64,000 nt of DNA from Spirosoma panaciterrae DSM 21099 (GCF_000374025.1 NZ_KB893172.1:310001-374000); one strand, 5' to 3'. Positions 17,135 to 26,172 are shown, numbered from the stretch's first letter. Notes: generated from the sequence alone by a model not told the origin. Numbers and translations: made by a program.

Positions 17135-17428
17135 TTAATTTCTAAGGGTATCTTTCTTCGCTTTGTCTTTCTCGATAGGTATCGCTACACCAAACCCTCG
17201 TGGATCGCTGGGAGGCTGAGTTCTTCGTTTTTTGCGCCCATTTTGGGGTGGAGGGGGCGTAGTAAGGGGGACCTGCGCCGTAAGACCCGGACCCGATACA
17301 GGCGTGTCGACGCCAGGAATCGCAACCTGCCTGTCCGCAGGCTGCTGAATGACTTTTGACGAGTCGGCCTGGGCAAAGCAAAGAGTGCCAGACAGGCATA
17401 AAATGGAACAAATCAGGACCGTGCGCAT
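17135..17428 (-). CDS. small proline-rich secreted protein
   Basis: 97 residues. The N-terminus MRTVLICSILCLSGTLCFAQ is a clear signal peptide. The mature chain is short, rich in Pro, Lys and Arg (TTPPPPQNGRKKRRTQPP), and without a recognised domain. It stands alone downstream of the ATP-grasp gene in convergent orientation and 90 bp after the GH9 gene on the same strand. Probably an exported low-complexity protein; function unknown. Confidence 0.55.
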   Translation of the reverse strand: MRTVLICSILCLSGTLCFAQADSSKVIQQPADRQVAIPGVDTPVSGPGLTAQVPLTTPPPPQNGRKKRRTQPPSDPRGFGVAIPIEKDKAKKDTLRN

Positions 17429-17518
17429 ACGTAAAGCGGTTTCGTTGAGTAAGGCGCTGTCAATGGATTGACGGCTTGTATATCAACTCACTTTCATGCG
17501 TAAAGTTTCAGTCTGGCA

Positions 17519-20086
17519 TCACAACGCATCGACTCGTACAAACTGATACCCTTTCTGCTGAAGTTCGGTCAGGAGCGTATCCAGGTGCGCATATAGTTTA
17601 TCGGTTCGGCTAGGAGCAGTGCCAATATGCATCAACAGGATAAAGCCATTCAGCCCATTGGTATGCCGGGTTTCGTAAGTACGAATGGACTCCAGAATGG
17701 TTTCGCTACTGCGGTAGTTTCGGTCGTTGGGCGTAGTGTAATCGGCATGACTGAGCGTACCGGGTGTATAATTGATCAACTGGATACCTTCGGCTCTGGT
17801 CCAGGCAGCAATAGGTTCGTTATACCATTCATAGGGTGGCAGGAACATTCGCCGGGCGACAGGCTGCTGCCGAAAAGGGGTCAATGCCGCATAATTGGCC
17901 CGGAGGTCGGCTGTAAATTGCTCATGGCTAACAAGTAAGCTATCCCGTTTGCTCCAGTCGCAATAGAGCAAATGCTGGTCGGAGTGTGGACCAAGATAAT
18001 GCCCTTCCTGAGCCAGTTGGTGGATGGTAGCGGCAAACGCTGGGTTTCGGAGAAAGCGCCCCGTCAGAAAAAACGATGCCCGAACCTCATGCTTTCGCAA
18101 CGTTCGGGCAATTACGGAACCCCCATCGGCAAACTCATCGCCTGTAAAAACCAGCGCGAGCCGTCGGGTCGTGGTGTCGCCCCGTATCCGGGCTCCTTTA
18201 AAATACGTTGATTTTCTGTCTGGCTGTGTGGGCTGAATTGGTCTGGAATCTGGTTGGACTTTGCGATTCGGTTTGGCCGATTTACCGGATGGAAGTAGTC
18301 GTTCAGCTTGTTTGGCTGCCAGCAGATAAATGAGTGAAGCCGTACCGTCCATGGTGGGTTCATTCGTGCTGTAGTCGCCATAATCGTCGTGATAAACGGC
18401 TACATCGCTTTGAAAAGCGGCATATTCGTCGGGCTGATAAAGGGTTATGCCGATCAGATTTTTGTAAATACGTCCTTTCACCGGCCCGTCGACCAGTCCG
18501 CCATCAATAGGGTATTGTTTAAGATGGGTAAAGGCCGAATGAGGGTCAGATGGCGTATCGGCGTTGGCGGGCAGACCATATACAAAACTGGTTCCCCAGG
18601 GATTGCAACCAAATAGCCAGTCAAAATTGGCCTGTTCGAGGGCCGCGTACTGCTTGTCTCCGGTAAGTTGCCGATACCAGAAGCATTGGGTGGCAAATGA
18701 AGCCGTATAATTATTACTGCACCAGGTAAACTGAACTCCCCGGTAAAAGGCGTTCTGTTTGGCTCGGTTCCAGACCGTTTCGATCCCTTTTTTATAAAAA
18801 TCCGTGACCGTTTTCCGCTGATTGGCGGGGAGTTTTTTGGCCAGTTCAGCATGGCCCACATTCACAAAGGGATACCACTGATAATGCCGGGCGGTGTCGT
18901 TCAGGATCCAGGGAGTAACGGGTTCCTGCCGGGCAAAATTCAGCGCTTCTTCCTGGAGTTGAGCTGCTTTTTTGCCCGTTGGACTCTGTAAGTTAAGCTG
19001 CTCCACGGCCGCTAGTTCCATATCGTCGACATAATTGTCTTCTTCATAAAAATACGGTGCGCGGCCAGGGGCTGTCTGACAATTACCAGGCTTCTGTAAA
19101 CCAAGCTGATAAGCCGACTGCGATCGCTGCCGCAACGTTTGGGCATATTCCGGCTGCCGATTGCGCAGTAGCTGATACCCCAGTGATAGAGCACTGCTCA
19201 CTTTTCCAGCTGTAGACGCCACGCCCGTAGCCCGGTTTTTGTATTTAAACATCCCCTGCGGCTGGCCCGTTGCAAAATAAACGGGTCGTTCCAAACCTTT
19301 GCCGTAGAAATTATCTTCTTTCGGAATGCGCATCCCGGCATGATCGCGGTCGTCGCCAAGCTGATTGAACAGCCAGTCTTCTTTGGGGTGCATTTTCAGC
19401 AGCCAGTCCAATCCCCAGTGGGCTTCGTCGAGCGCATCGGGCAGGCCATTGGAACCAGTTAGCCCATTGGCCTGGTACGCATCGGTAAAGGCGGTGGGGA
19501 AATCGCGAACGGCAGCCAGCAGGTGATAGGTGGCGTTGGCCGAGGTCGTTACGTATTGCAGGTAGTCAGATGCATCGTGCCAGCCACCCACTACGTCGAT
19601 ATGGGTACTGTCGGGCATAGGACCGTAGAGGGTGTAGCCGTCATGGGTATGGCAGGAGTCGTTCAGAAACGGATTAAAGCCACTTCGTTGCTGCCGCATG
19701 TAGCGCAGGCAGAAGTCAGCCGCCCCTTTATACACATCCTCATCGATCCGAAAGCTCGGCGAACGGGTACCGTCTTCAGCCTGCAGGAAGTACCGACCGG
19801 GCTTTCGAAACTCCGAAAAATCGAGCCGATACGTTTGCCGGAAAGGCCCGTAGCTGCCGAACGCTTTGCCCGACGGCCATTCGCTGACGGACCGCTGTGT
19901 CTGTTCGTCGATAAGCTGGAACTTATGGATGGTTTGCTCGTTTAGACTGCCCCAGACGGCGATTTTAGGGCTATTGGGTCGATAGCCCATTAGATTGATC
20001 CGAATAACCGCCGATTCGTCGGTATGGACAATAAAGGCGATTAAACTTATAGCTAACGCACTGATTAGTAGTAGGCGAATGGGCAT
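17519..20086 (-). CDS. GH9 cellulase-type domain fused to NodB-like polysaccharide deacetylase
   Basis: 855 residues from the ATG at 20084-20086 (an upstream TTG is less likely). After a signal anchor or peptide (about 1-22) comes a CelD-type Ig domain (about 25-115), then a GH9 (alpha/alpha)6 domain with catalytic acids Asp171 and Asp174 in GGWHDASDY and Glu576 in STNEPTMDG. A Lys/Pro/Arg linker (about 595-640) joins a NodB domain: FTGDEF (Asp650 with Glu in place of the second Asp), metal histidines 701 and 705 in HSDQH, and PPYEW. It would cut beta-1,4-glucan-type chains and may deacylate sugar chains. Spaced 19 bp from the ceramidase-like gene. Confidence 0.9.
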   Translation of the reverse strand: MPIRLLLISALAISLIAFIVHTDESAVIRINLMGYRPNSPKIAVWGSLNEQTIHKFQLIDEQTQRSVSEWPSGKAFGSYGPFRQTYRLDFSEFRKPGRYFLQAEDGTRSPSFRIDEDVYKGAADFCLRYMRQQRSGFNPFLNDSCHTHDGYTLYGPMPDSTHIDVVGGWHDASDYLQYVTTSANATYHLLAAVRDFPTAFTDAYQANGLTGSNGLPDALDEAHWGLDWLLKMHPKEDWLFNQLGDDRDHAGMRIPKEDNFYGKGLERPVYFATGQPQGMFKYKNRATGVASTAGKVSSALSLGYQLLRNRQPEYAQTLRQRSQSAYQLGLQKPGNCQTAPGRAPYFYEEDNYVDDMELAAVEQLNLQSPTGKKAAQLQEEALNFARQEPVTPWILNDTARHYQWYPFVNVGHAELAKKLPANQRKTVTDFYKKGIETVWNRAKQNAFYRGVQFTWCSNNYTASFATQCFWYRQLTGDKQYAALEQANFDWLFGCNPWGTSFVYGLPANADTPSDPHSAFTHLKQYPIDGGLVDGPVKGRIYKNLIGITLYQPDEYAAFQSDVAVYHDDYGDYSTNEPTMDGTASLIYLLAAKQAERLLPSGKSAKPNRKVQPDSRPIQPTQPDRKSTYFKGARIRGDTTTRRLALVFTGDEFADGGSVIARTLRKHEVRASFFLTGRFLRNPAFAATIHQLAQEGHYLGPHSDQHLLYCDWSKRDSLLVSHEQFTADLRANYAALTPFRQQPVARRMFLPPYEWYNEPIAAWTRAEGIQLINYTPGTLSHADYTTPNDRNYRSSETILESIRTYETRHTNGLNGFILLMHIGTAPSRTDKLYAHLDTLLTELQQKGYQFVRVDAL

Positions 20087-20105
20087 CAAGTATGGCGGTT
20101 GAAGA

Positions 20106-21461
20106 TTATATTTTTTTCAATAGCCCCATCATCATTTCCTCGAAATAGGCACCGTTGTAAGGGCCGAACCAGTTCATGTCGCGGGTTTCGTAGGTTGGTC
20201 GGTTGTAGTAGGCATCGGGCGTCACGTAGCCGATATAACCACCGTCGAAGCTGGTTATCATCAGGTTTACGCCTTTTTGCTGCGCCAGTGGTTTGAAATC
20301 GGCAACGAATTCGCCCGAGTAGTCGCAGGGGGTGCCGAGCAGAACGGTATGTCCGATGCGCAGCGCTTTCAGATCGGATGGGTAATCGCCATAGATGGCG
20401 TAGAATAGCCAGGGCCGGACGCGCCAGTTGCCAATTACGCGGGGGTGCGGCTCGCGCAGGCTCAAGGGTAAGGTCAGTACGGCCAGAGCGCTATCGGATT
20501 TAAGCTGGATAGTGGGCAAAGTCCGTTCGATCCGCGCGGCTAAATCACCCGCATAATTTCGGATCTCCTGAAAGTCAGTCTTGCCTTTGGCTTCGGGGCC
20601 TGTACTGCCAACCGCGCCCGCCAGAAAGACCGCGAAATCCGCCGATTTTTTCTCCAGCCGATCCACCAGCGAACCGGGATAATCGCGGCTAAGGTAGTTC
20701 CACATACTATCTTCAAACAGGGTAGCATGACCCGAAAAGGAACACAGCAGTGCCGATTCGCCAGAGTTTTTCTTAAACCTCACCAGGTGAATTTTTCCAT
20801 CAAGGGGTTTGGTTGGCCCTGACCAGCCGATGCGGTTATAGATATGGTCTGTAGCGTCGGTTTCGCCATAGCCAATTTGTACGGGGGCCAGGTTTGTCTG
20901 AGCTGCCCGAATGGCCTGTAGCACCCCCTCCGTAATCCGGGTAACGATCTTCTCGTCGTAGCCACCGGCTATCAACTGTCCAACCAGCCCTGGTGCCCAG
21001 CCACCCATGCTATTGTGCGAGTGAATCGCGCCCGTATACACGTTCTCCCACCGAAGTCCGACTTCGGGCAGACGTTTTTTTAGCGCTTCGGTGACCGTGG
21101 GTGGTGTAATGAGCAAGTCCAGACCAACGACGGCTACTTTAGTGGTCCCATTGTCGAGGACTATAGCCCGCGCAAAAATAGAATCGCTGATGATGTGCCA
21201 ATGTTTACCACGCCGGGCTCCATAGCCACCTGTAGGGGTAGAGTATGGAGGAGTAATGCTGACTTTCGCCCAACCGGCACGAAGCGGAGCTTTAGCCGTA
21301 AGCGGAGTGGGAAGGGCGTCCAGCCGCTGTTTGGTTTGGCTATAGTAAGGCATTTGCTGGTAAGGCGTTTCATCGACGGGGGCCAAACTAACGGCCAGAA
21401 ACAGCAGGATGACAACAACCAGACCGAGCAGGGCTTTTAAAAGAATACGGACAAATTTCAT
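20106..21461 (-). CDS. neutral/alkaline ceramidase N-terminal-domain protein
   Basis: 451 residues from ATG 21459-21461. A membrane anchor (about 6-25, LLKALLGLVVVILLFLAVSL) precedes one domain resembling the catalytic part of neutral ceramidase: GWAKVSITPP near the start, AVVGLDLL, the zinc-type block GAIHSHNSMGG and a second histidine in FSGHATLF. Full ceramidases are longer and end in an Ig-like domain, which is missing. It would hydrolyse ceramide-like amides at the envelope; Bacteroidota make sphingolipids, so an own-lipid role is possible. Likely co-transcribed with the downstream GH9 fusion. Confidence 0.82.
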   Translation of the reverse strand: MKFVRILLKALLGLVVVILLFLAVSLAPVDETPYQQMPYYSQTKQRLDALPTPLTAKAPLRAGWAKVSITPPYSTPTGGYGARRGKHWHIISDSIFARAIVLDNGTTKVAVVGLDLLITPPTVTEALKKRLPEVGLRWENVYTGAIHSHNSMGGWAPGLVGQLIAGGYDEKIVTRITEGVLQAIRAAQTNLAPVQIGYGETDATDHIYNRIGWSGPTKPLDGKIHLVRFKKNSGESALLCSFSGHATLFEDSMWNYLSRDYPGSLVDRLEKKSADFAVFLAGAVGSTGPEAKGKTDFQEIRNYAGDLAARIERTLPTIQLKSDSALAVLTLPLSLREPHPRVIGNWRVRPWLFYAIYGDYPSDLKALRIGHTVLLGTPCDYSGEFVADFKPLAQQKGVNLMITSFDGGYIGYVTPDAYYNRPTYETRDMNWFGPYNGAYFEEMMMGLLKKI

Positions 21462-21532
21462 GTACAATTGCTTAGACCAGCGAATTTCGGTAAAAGGAAT
21501 GAAGATGTGGTAAGGATAGCCAGTAACTAAGG

Positions 21533-22543
21533 TTAGGTGAATGAACTTACTTTAGAAAGCTGCTTTGGAGCTCTCGCTATGTACTCCTGAACAGGTCGGC
21601 TTCCGGGAAGGGCCTTGTCAGAAAGGGTGTTCTTACATCGTTCAGCGTTAGGTTTGCTGGAGGCTGGCAAGGCCGACTGATAATCGCATTGATAACAGAG
21701 ACTTGACGATTGAATAACCAGCGCAATCGGAATGAGAGAAGCGGGGCGGATAACGTTTCGTAAAAGTAGAATCAAGCCGAGCAAAATGGCCGGTATACTC
21801 AAGAGTTGCCCCATATTAAAGTTCATGCTGTCTTCAAAAGCGACCTGATTTTCTTTGAAAAATTCCCAGACGAAGCGCAGGCTAAATACCCAAATCAAAA
21901 AGATACCAGCCATAGTGCCCGGTGCCGCCTGGTTACGATACGTTCGCCAAAACCAGAATAGCCCAATGGCTAAAATCAGACAGGATAACGATTCATAGAT
22001 CTGAGTGGGATGACGAGGCACCTGGCTAAACTCATGATCTCTTACAAAAACAAAAGCCCAAAGGACCGTAGTTGGCTTACCGAAAATTTCGGAATTCATG
22101 AGATTGCCGAACCGAATAAAGGCCCCACCCAGGGCCGCTACAATGCTAATACGGTCGATGACCCAGAGAAAACTTTGCCCGGTTGCCTGACTGGCTGCTC
22201 GACGGGAGTAAATCCATAAGCCCAGAAGGATACCAATGATGGCTCCATGACTAGCTAATCCGCCATAGGGAGGGGTAATAATGCGTAGCGGGTCATCAAT
22301 AAACACAGCTGGCTCGTAAAATAGAAAGTGACCTAGCCTGGCACCCAGGACGGTGCCCAGAACCATTGTCATCAGAAGCGAATCGGTGTCGGTTTGGGGT
22401 TTTCGTTCAGTTTTGAATATGTATGTCATAATCTGCATACCGAACAGAAACCCAGTGGCAAACAACAAACCGTACCATCGCACTGGCCAGGAACCTATAC
22501 GGAAAATTTCAGGATCAACATTCCAGATGATGTAATGGAGCAT
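21533..22543 (-). CDS. lgt: prolipoprotein diacylglyceryl transferase
   Basis: 336 residues with about seven membrane helices. Lgt hallmarks are present: PVRWYGLLFATGF near the N-terminus, the HGAIIGILLG segment, the signature FIRFGNLMNSEIFGKPT with its Arg, Asn and Glu, and RHPTQIYE. It attaches diacylglycerol to lipobox cysteines, the first step in maturing the many lipoproteins of this window. After the last helix an unusual hydrophilic tail of about 60 residues carries several cysteines (CYQCDYQ) and lacks Lgt similarity. Confidence 0.95.
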   Translation of the reverse strand: MLHYIIWNVDPEIFRIGSWPVRWYGLLFATGFLFGMQIMTYIFKTERKPQTDTDSLLMTMVLGTVLGARLGHFLFYEPAVFIDDPLRIITPPYGGLASHGAIIGILLGLWIYSRRAASQATGQSFLWVIDRISIVAALGGAFIRFGNLMNSEIFGKPTTVLWAFVFVRDHEFSQVPRHPTQIYESLSCLILAIGLFWFWRTYRNQAAPGTMAGIFLIWVFSLRFVWEFFKENQVAFEDSMNFNMGQLLSIPAILLGLILLLRNVIRPASLIPIALVIQSSSLCYQCDYQSALPASSKPNAERCKNTLSDKALPGSRPVQEYIARAPKQLSKVSSFT

Positions 22544-22632
22544 ATCGTCTTGGTTTATAGGGGCTAAAATGGGGGGGGATTTTACCGTGTAGTAATTAGT
22601 TGAACTGCATCAGTCAGTCGAAACAGTATGCA

Positions 22633-23013
22633 TCAAGGGCATTTTTCGAGTACCTGATAGGGGGTATTCAACACGAATTCATTGGCTGTGATGGCTATAA
22701 TTCGGCGACGAATATCAGGTATAGAGACTAAACCATTCGTTATACCTTCATACCGCATCACTAAATGGTCGCCTTCCAGCCAGTATCTGTAATAAGATAA
22801 ATTGGTAACTGGCTGACACTTTTTCAATGCATCATCGACAACGTACACGGAATCTGATTTAAACGTCCATCGCGAGTACGGTTTTTTACTGCCGGAAACT
22901 GACTGACTAGTCCAGGTGCCAATCAACTGAGCAGGATTGATGGATAAAACGGGTTCTTTTGAGCGGCACCCCAGGGTAATAAGCACAATTATCCAGACTG
23001 TATTTCTCATCAT
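22633..23013 (-). CDS. small putative lipoprotein, lipocalin-like
   Basis: Start taken at the ATG at 23011-23013 (MMRNTVWIIVLITLGCRSKE), giving a lipobox-like LGC at about residue 16; the frame extends 10 codons further up. The mature part has alternating beta-strand-like segments (LIGTWTSQSVSGSKK, WTFKSDSVYVVDD, YWLEGDHLVMRYEG) typical of small lipocalin-like domains in which GTW marks the first strand. 126 residues. Function unknown; possibly ligand binding at the outer membrane. Confidence 0.6.
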   Translation of the reverse strand: MMRNTVWIIVLITLGCRSKEPVLSINPAQLIGTWTSQSVSGSKKPYSRWTFKSDSVYVVDDALKKCQPVTNLSYYRYWLEGDHLVMRYEGITNGLVSIPDIRRRIIAITANEFVLNTPYQVLEKCP

Positions 23014-23350
23014 GCGTAGTATGGAACGGATGCCTTTTCCCATGAAACAGGGATTCGTTTTCAGCCAAAAACGTTGGATTTAGATGGAGATAAAATCCGT
23101 AGTAAAAGTTCTTAAAGCTTTACCTGGCAAGGTATATCAATCTGTAGTGTTCGGTAAGATTCATAAAACCGATTCAACTAGTTGGATGCGTTCGGTTGAT
23201 TAAACAAGCGAGAGGCAGACCGAGCAGGGCAATCAAAAAAGGGGCGAAACAATCAGGATATATGGGGGAATGTTGCCGAATTGCGCAGACCTGAATAGAA
23301 ACCTTGATTGATAAGTTCTCTAGTGTTTTCGTGAGTCATTTTACGGCATT
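23014..23350. other. intergenic region without supported gene
   Basis: Between the lipocalin-like gene and the palindrome that follows the CPBP gene I see no coding frame, RNA gene or repeat. The stretch can hold the promoter of the lipoprotein gene, but no TAnnTTTG element stands out. Confidence 0.5.
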
Positions 23351-23404
23351 TTGTCCAGTTAGGGTGAGGCCGACTTGAGAATCGGCCTCACCCTAACTGG
23401 ACAA
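23351..23404 (-). terminator. perfect 23-bp inverted repeat after CPBP gene
   Basis: Arms 23351-23373 and 23382-23404 are perfectly complementary over 23 bp around an 8-nt loop; the outer bases read TTGTCCAGTT and AACTGGACAA. It starts 4 bp beyond the CPBP stop codon. No T-run follows, so it is a long RNA hairpin of terminator or stabiliser type rather than a classic intrinsic terminator. Confidence 0.55.
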
Positions 23405-23408
23405 CTTC

Positions 23409-24314
23409 TTAATACAGATGTACCGTACGCCTATAATTTAATCGGTGAAAGAAAAAGAGTAGAATTGTTGCGCCAATAGCGGACAGCATGGCCCAAAACC
23501 AATTGTTTGTATCAAGCTTTAAGCCAAGGTCCAAGCAAGCGGGCTGCTGAATATAGGCATTAATAACAATTAGACTGTTATTAATAAAATGAGCGACTAC
23601 GGCTACCCATATATTGCCTGACCAGAAGTATAAATAGCCGAACAGTACGCCAAGTAAGATTCTTGGAAAAAAACCAGAAAATTGAAAATGAACTGCACTG
23701 AATATAATAGCCGCTAACCAAATGCCAGCATGAGCATTAACTGTCCATTTCATGAGCCAGCGCTGAATTATGCCTCGAAAGAATACCTCTTCACCGATTG
23801 AAGCAACAAATCCAACAACGAGAATGGCAATCAATAATTGATCTGCTGATTTAAAGGCGACCAACAGCTTGGTTTGCAGGGTGCTTTCTTGTTCCTTGCG
23901 ATGTATCCAATCGGCAAGATTTTCAATAAGTCCAGGTAGTTCGAGATGCTGATTCCAGTTGATAATCAACTCGTTGAAGGGTAGAATAACAATAATACTT
24001 AGAAGCCCTAGCCATAGTCCAGAAACAGCCTTTAAGGAGTTAGTTTGAAAATCAGCCCATCGACGGTGCTCAAACAAATACCAGTAGGCCAAGGCCGGAA
24101 ACAAGTAAGTAAACAAATGACTAACGGCTTGAACGGATATGAAAATATACCATCCGTTAGGCAATTGAGCAACTTGTTGTATAAATATGGGTAAGGAGCT
24201 GATCTCCTTTAGATGGCCTGCTGAGTAGGCAATTAATAGCGTCAAAGCCGATCCAACTGACATACCCAGAATTGTACAACCAAAAAAGAGTAAAGCGGCT
24301 CTTAATTTGTACAT
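23409..24314 (-). CDS. CPBP-family intramembrane protease (type II CAAX-like)
   Basis: 301 residues, about eight membrane helices. The conserved core is intact: Glu175-Glu176 with Arg180 in GEEVFFRG, His209 in FSAVHFQF, and His242 with Asn246 in VAHFINN. This is the glutamate/histidine site of the CAAX protease / bacteriocin-processing family. Members cut membrane-embedded substrates or act in resistance to peptides; no bacteriocin gene is nearby, so the substrate is unknown. It is lower in GC than its neighbours. It has its own 3' hairpin. Confidence 0.88.
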   Translation of the reverse strand: MYKLRAALLFFGCTILGMSVGSALTLLIAYSAGHLKEISSLPIFIQQVAQLPNGWYIFISVQAVSHLFTYLFPALAYWYLFEHRRWADFQTNSLKAVSGLWLGLLSIIVILPFNELIINWNQHLELPGLIENLADWIHRKEQESTLQTKLLVAFKSADQLLIAILVVGFVASIGEEVFFRGIIQRWLMKWTVNAHAGIWLAAIIFSAVHFQFSGFFPRILLGVLFGYLYFWSGNIWVAVVAHFINNSLIVINAYIQQPACLDLGLKLDTNNWFWAMLSAIGATILLFFFHRLNYRRTVHLY

Positions 24315-24390
24315 AGGCGATAGCTGTAGTATAGTGTATTCAAAAGCGTTGAGTTAGAAAGATATAACTAAGGGTAAAGCAATGGCAATC

Positions 24391-24422
24391 AAAAAGGCAC
24401 CGGAGAAACTCCCCGATGCCTT
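24391..24422 (-). terminator. intrinsic terminator of the ferritin-like operon
   Basis: On the minus strand AAGGCATCGGGG pairs with CTCCGGTGCCTT over 12 positions including two G-T pairs, closing a 5-nt loop, and is followed by five T. It lies 40 bp beyond the second ferritin-like gene. Confidence 0.75.
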
Positions 24423-24461
24423 CCGTCACCCAATGCCGGTTGCCCGGCCTCCCTATGTCAT

Positions 24462-25205
24462 TTAGCCAAGAAATGGCGCTGCAATGGCCAGAACCTGCGC
24501 TTTGGTTAGCGGCTCGTCAAAGGCCCCCCGTAGGTTATCGTCCGAAATGCCGGATACGTTCGGGAGCGTTTTCAGGTTGACTCCGCCCTGTGTAAATGTC
24601 GTTTGGGTTGTGTCAGATACCCAGCTTTTCAGGCCCAGAATTCGCCGGATTTCGGCGGCATGGCGGGCTTCCACCGAGTGGATTTGTAAGGCTACTTTCA
24701 GGATGGCTTTATCGTTGATCAGGGCGGCTGCCTGGCCTTTGTAGGCTTGCACACCCGTATCTTCCAAAGCCCGTGCGGTTGCCAGAAAGGTCGGGTAGCT
24801 CGTAAACGTTCCGGTTGGGTACTTAAAAGTTGGTTTGGCCACGGCCAATGTGCCCAAAGCCGCTTTCAACAGATTGACGTGGGCCGTTTCGTGCTTGCTG
24901 ATTTGGGAAATTACCCGCTGGTCTTCCGTGGGAATCAGTCCTTGGGCCGCCAGACCCATACGATAAAATTCATCTTCCAGGTATTCCAGCGTCAGCGCAT
25001 AATTAGCTATGTCGATAGCCGCCTGCGAGGGTGTAGTGGACTGGGCCAATGCTTTATTGAGCGAACCTGCTACAATAGCCGGAATGCCCGCAGCAATCAA
25101 TTTGGAGCTGAATTTGAGTAAGTTTCTGCGGGAGTGAAAGCTATATCGGTCGCCGAATTCAGGATCTGCCTGTTCGATGTCGGCGATTAATTTTAATAGA
25201 TTCAT
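24462..25205 (-). CDS. Tat-exported ferritin-like protein
   Basis: 247 residues. The N-terminus carries a twin-arginine motif SRRNLLK (Arg26-Arg27) about 25 residues in, followed by a hydrophobic stretch ending at ALAQ, which points to folded export to the periplasm. The mature part is a four-helix ferritin-like domain with metal-ligand-type residues in LEYLEDEFY, KHETAHV, LEDTGVQAY and HSVEARHAAEI. Such proteins bind a di-metal centre; storage, detoxification or an enzymatic role are all open. It follows its paralogue by 15 bp and is co-transcribed with it. Confidence 0.85.
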   Translation of the reverse strand: MNLLKLIADIEQADPEFGDRYSFHSRRNLLKFSSKLIAAGIPAIVAGSLNKALAQSTTPSQAAIDIANYALTLEYLEDEFYRMGLAAQGLIPTEDQRVISQISKHETAHVNLLKAALGTLAVAKPTFKYPTGTFTSYPTFLATARALEDTGVQAYKGQAAALINDKAILKVALQIHSVEARHAAEIRRILGLKSWVSDTTQTTFTQGGVNLKTLPNVSGISDDNLRGAFDEPLTKAQVLAIAAPFLG

Positions 25206-25220
25206 AGGAGTGTGTCCGGT

Positions 25221-25934
25221 TTACTTAGGAAGATTGTTGGCGGTGATCTGCGTTTTGACATACTTCTGCGCGATTGGCAGAACAACCGATGGTGCATTCG
25301 CTGCATCCAGCCCCGTTGTCGGGTCAACGACATCATCGCCCGCAAAATCGGCCGATTTGGGATTGAGCAAGTCCCGTATAGCCGCAGCATGACGAGCTTC
25401 GACCGATACAATCTTTCCGGCAATCGTAATATAATCAGGATTTGTAATCAGCGTTCCGGCTCCGTTGTAGGCCGATACGCCCAGATCTTCAAACGCTTTG
25501 GCTGCGCCCAACACGCTGGCCCGGTCGGTAAAATTGACCGATGTGAAATTCGGTGTTAAAGCACCTATCGCATTAGCTCCCAGCGCTGCTTTGAAAAATT
25601 CGCGGTGTACAATTTCGTGGTCGCGAATATCGGTCAGCAGTGTTTTTTCGGCATCAGTCATGCCGCTAAAAGGCGAAGCGATAACCTGTGTATAAAAAGC
25701 CGCTTCTAGTTGTTCGAGTGCGTACGCATAGTTTAAGATACCCGTGTCGCCCGAACCCAGGTCGACAGGCGCGGTAACTGTAGTCGGGTTCTCTTCATCG
25801 CCACAGGCTGTCAAAAGCATTCCGCCAGCCGTTAAGGCGCCAGCGTAGCGTAAAAATAAACGACGCCCCACCCATACTGGCTCTAACTGGCCAGGCAGCA
25901 TCGACAAGCCTGGTTTAAGCTGTTGTTTTTCCAT
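25221..25934 (-). CDS. Tat-type ferritin-like lipoprotein
   Basis: Start set at ATG 25932-25934 (MEKQQLKPGLSML), giving 237 residues; the frame runs on upstream without coding character. A twin-arginine motif GRRLFLRYAG and a hydrophobic core end in a lipobox (LLTAC), so it is probably exported folded and then lipidated. The ferritin-like domain shows LEQLEAAFY, RDHEIVHREFF, FEDLGVSAY and SVEARHAAAIRD, matching the next gene block by block. First gene of a two-gene operon; the pair arose by duplication. Confidence 0.85.
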   Translation of the reverse strand: MEKQQLKPGLSMLPGQLEPVWVGRRLFLRYAGALTAGGMLLTACGDEENPTTVTAPVDLGSGDTGILNYAYALEQLEAAFYTQVIASPFSGMTDAEKTLLTDIRDHEIVHREFFKAALGANAIGALTPNFTSVNFTDRASVLGAAKAFEDLGVSAYNGAGTLITNPDYITIAGKIVSVEARHAAAIRDLLNPKSADFAGDDVVDPTTGLDAANAPSVVLPIAQKYVKTQITANNLPK

Positions 25935-26088
25935 ATTGTTGATTGATACGATCTCAGCAGGTATAACCGCTATTCCATCACTTGGTTTGAACGATATACG
26001 TGACTTGCGGAAATTTAGATTTCCAGACGCGGTTTGGAAGGCTGAATTATCACGGCCTATGGATCGGACCAAAGGCCTGTAGGGCGAA

Positions 26089-26124
26089 TTTGACTGGAAA
26101 AACCAACGTTACCGACTACTTTTG
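26089..26124 (+). promoter_or_regulatory. candidate promoter for the 60-aa gene
   Basis: TTTG at 26089-26092 and TACTTTTG at 26117-26124 fit the Bacteroidota -33 and -7 elements, although the 24-bp spacer is slightly long. The -7 box lies 48 bp upstream of the start at 26173. Confidence 0.4.
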
Positions 26125-26172
26125 CGAGCCGCTTTTTGTTGCTAATTTTAGTCATCCTACTCAGCAGATTAT

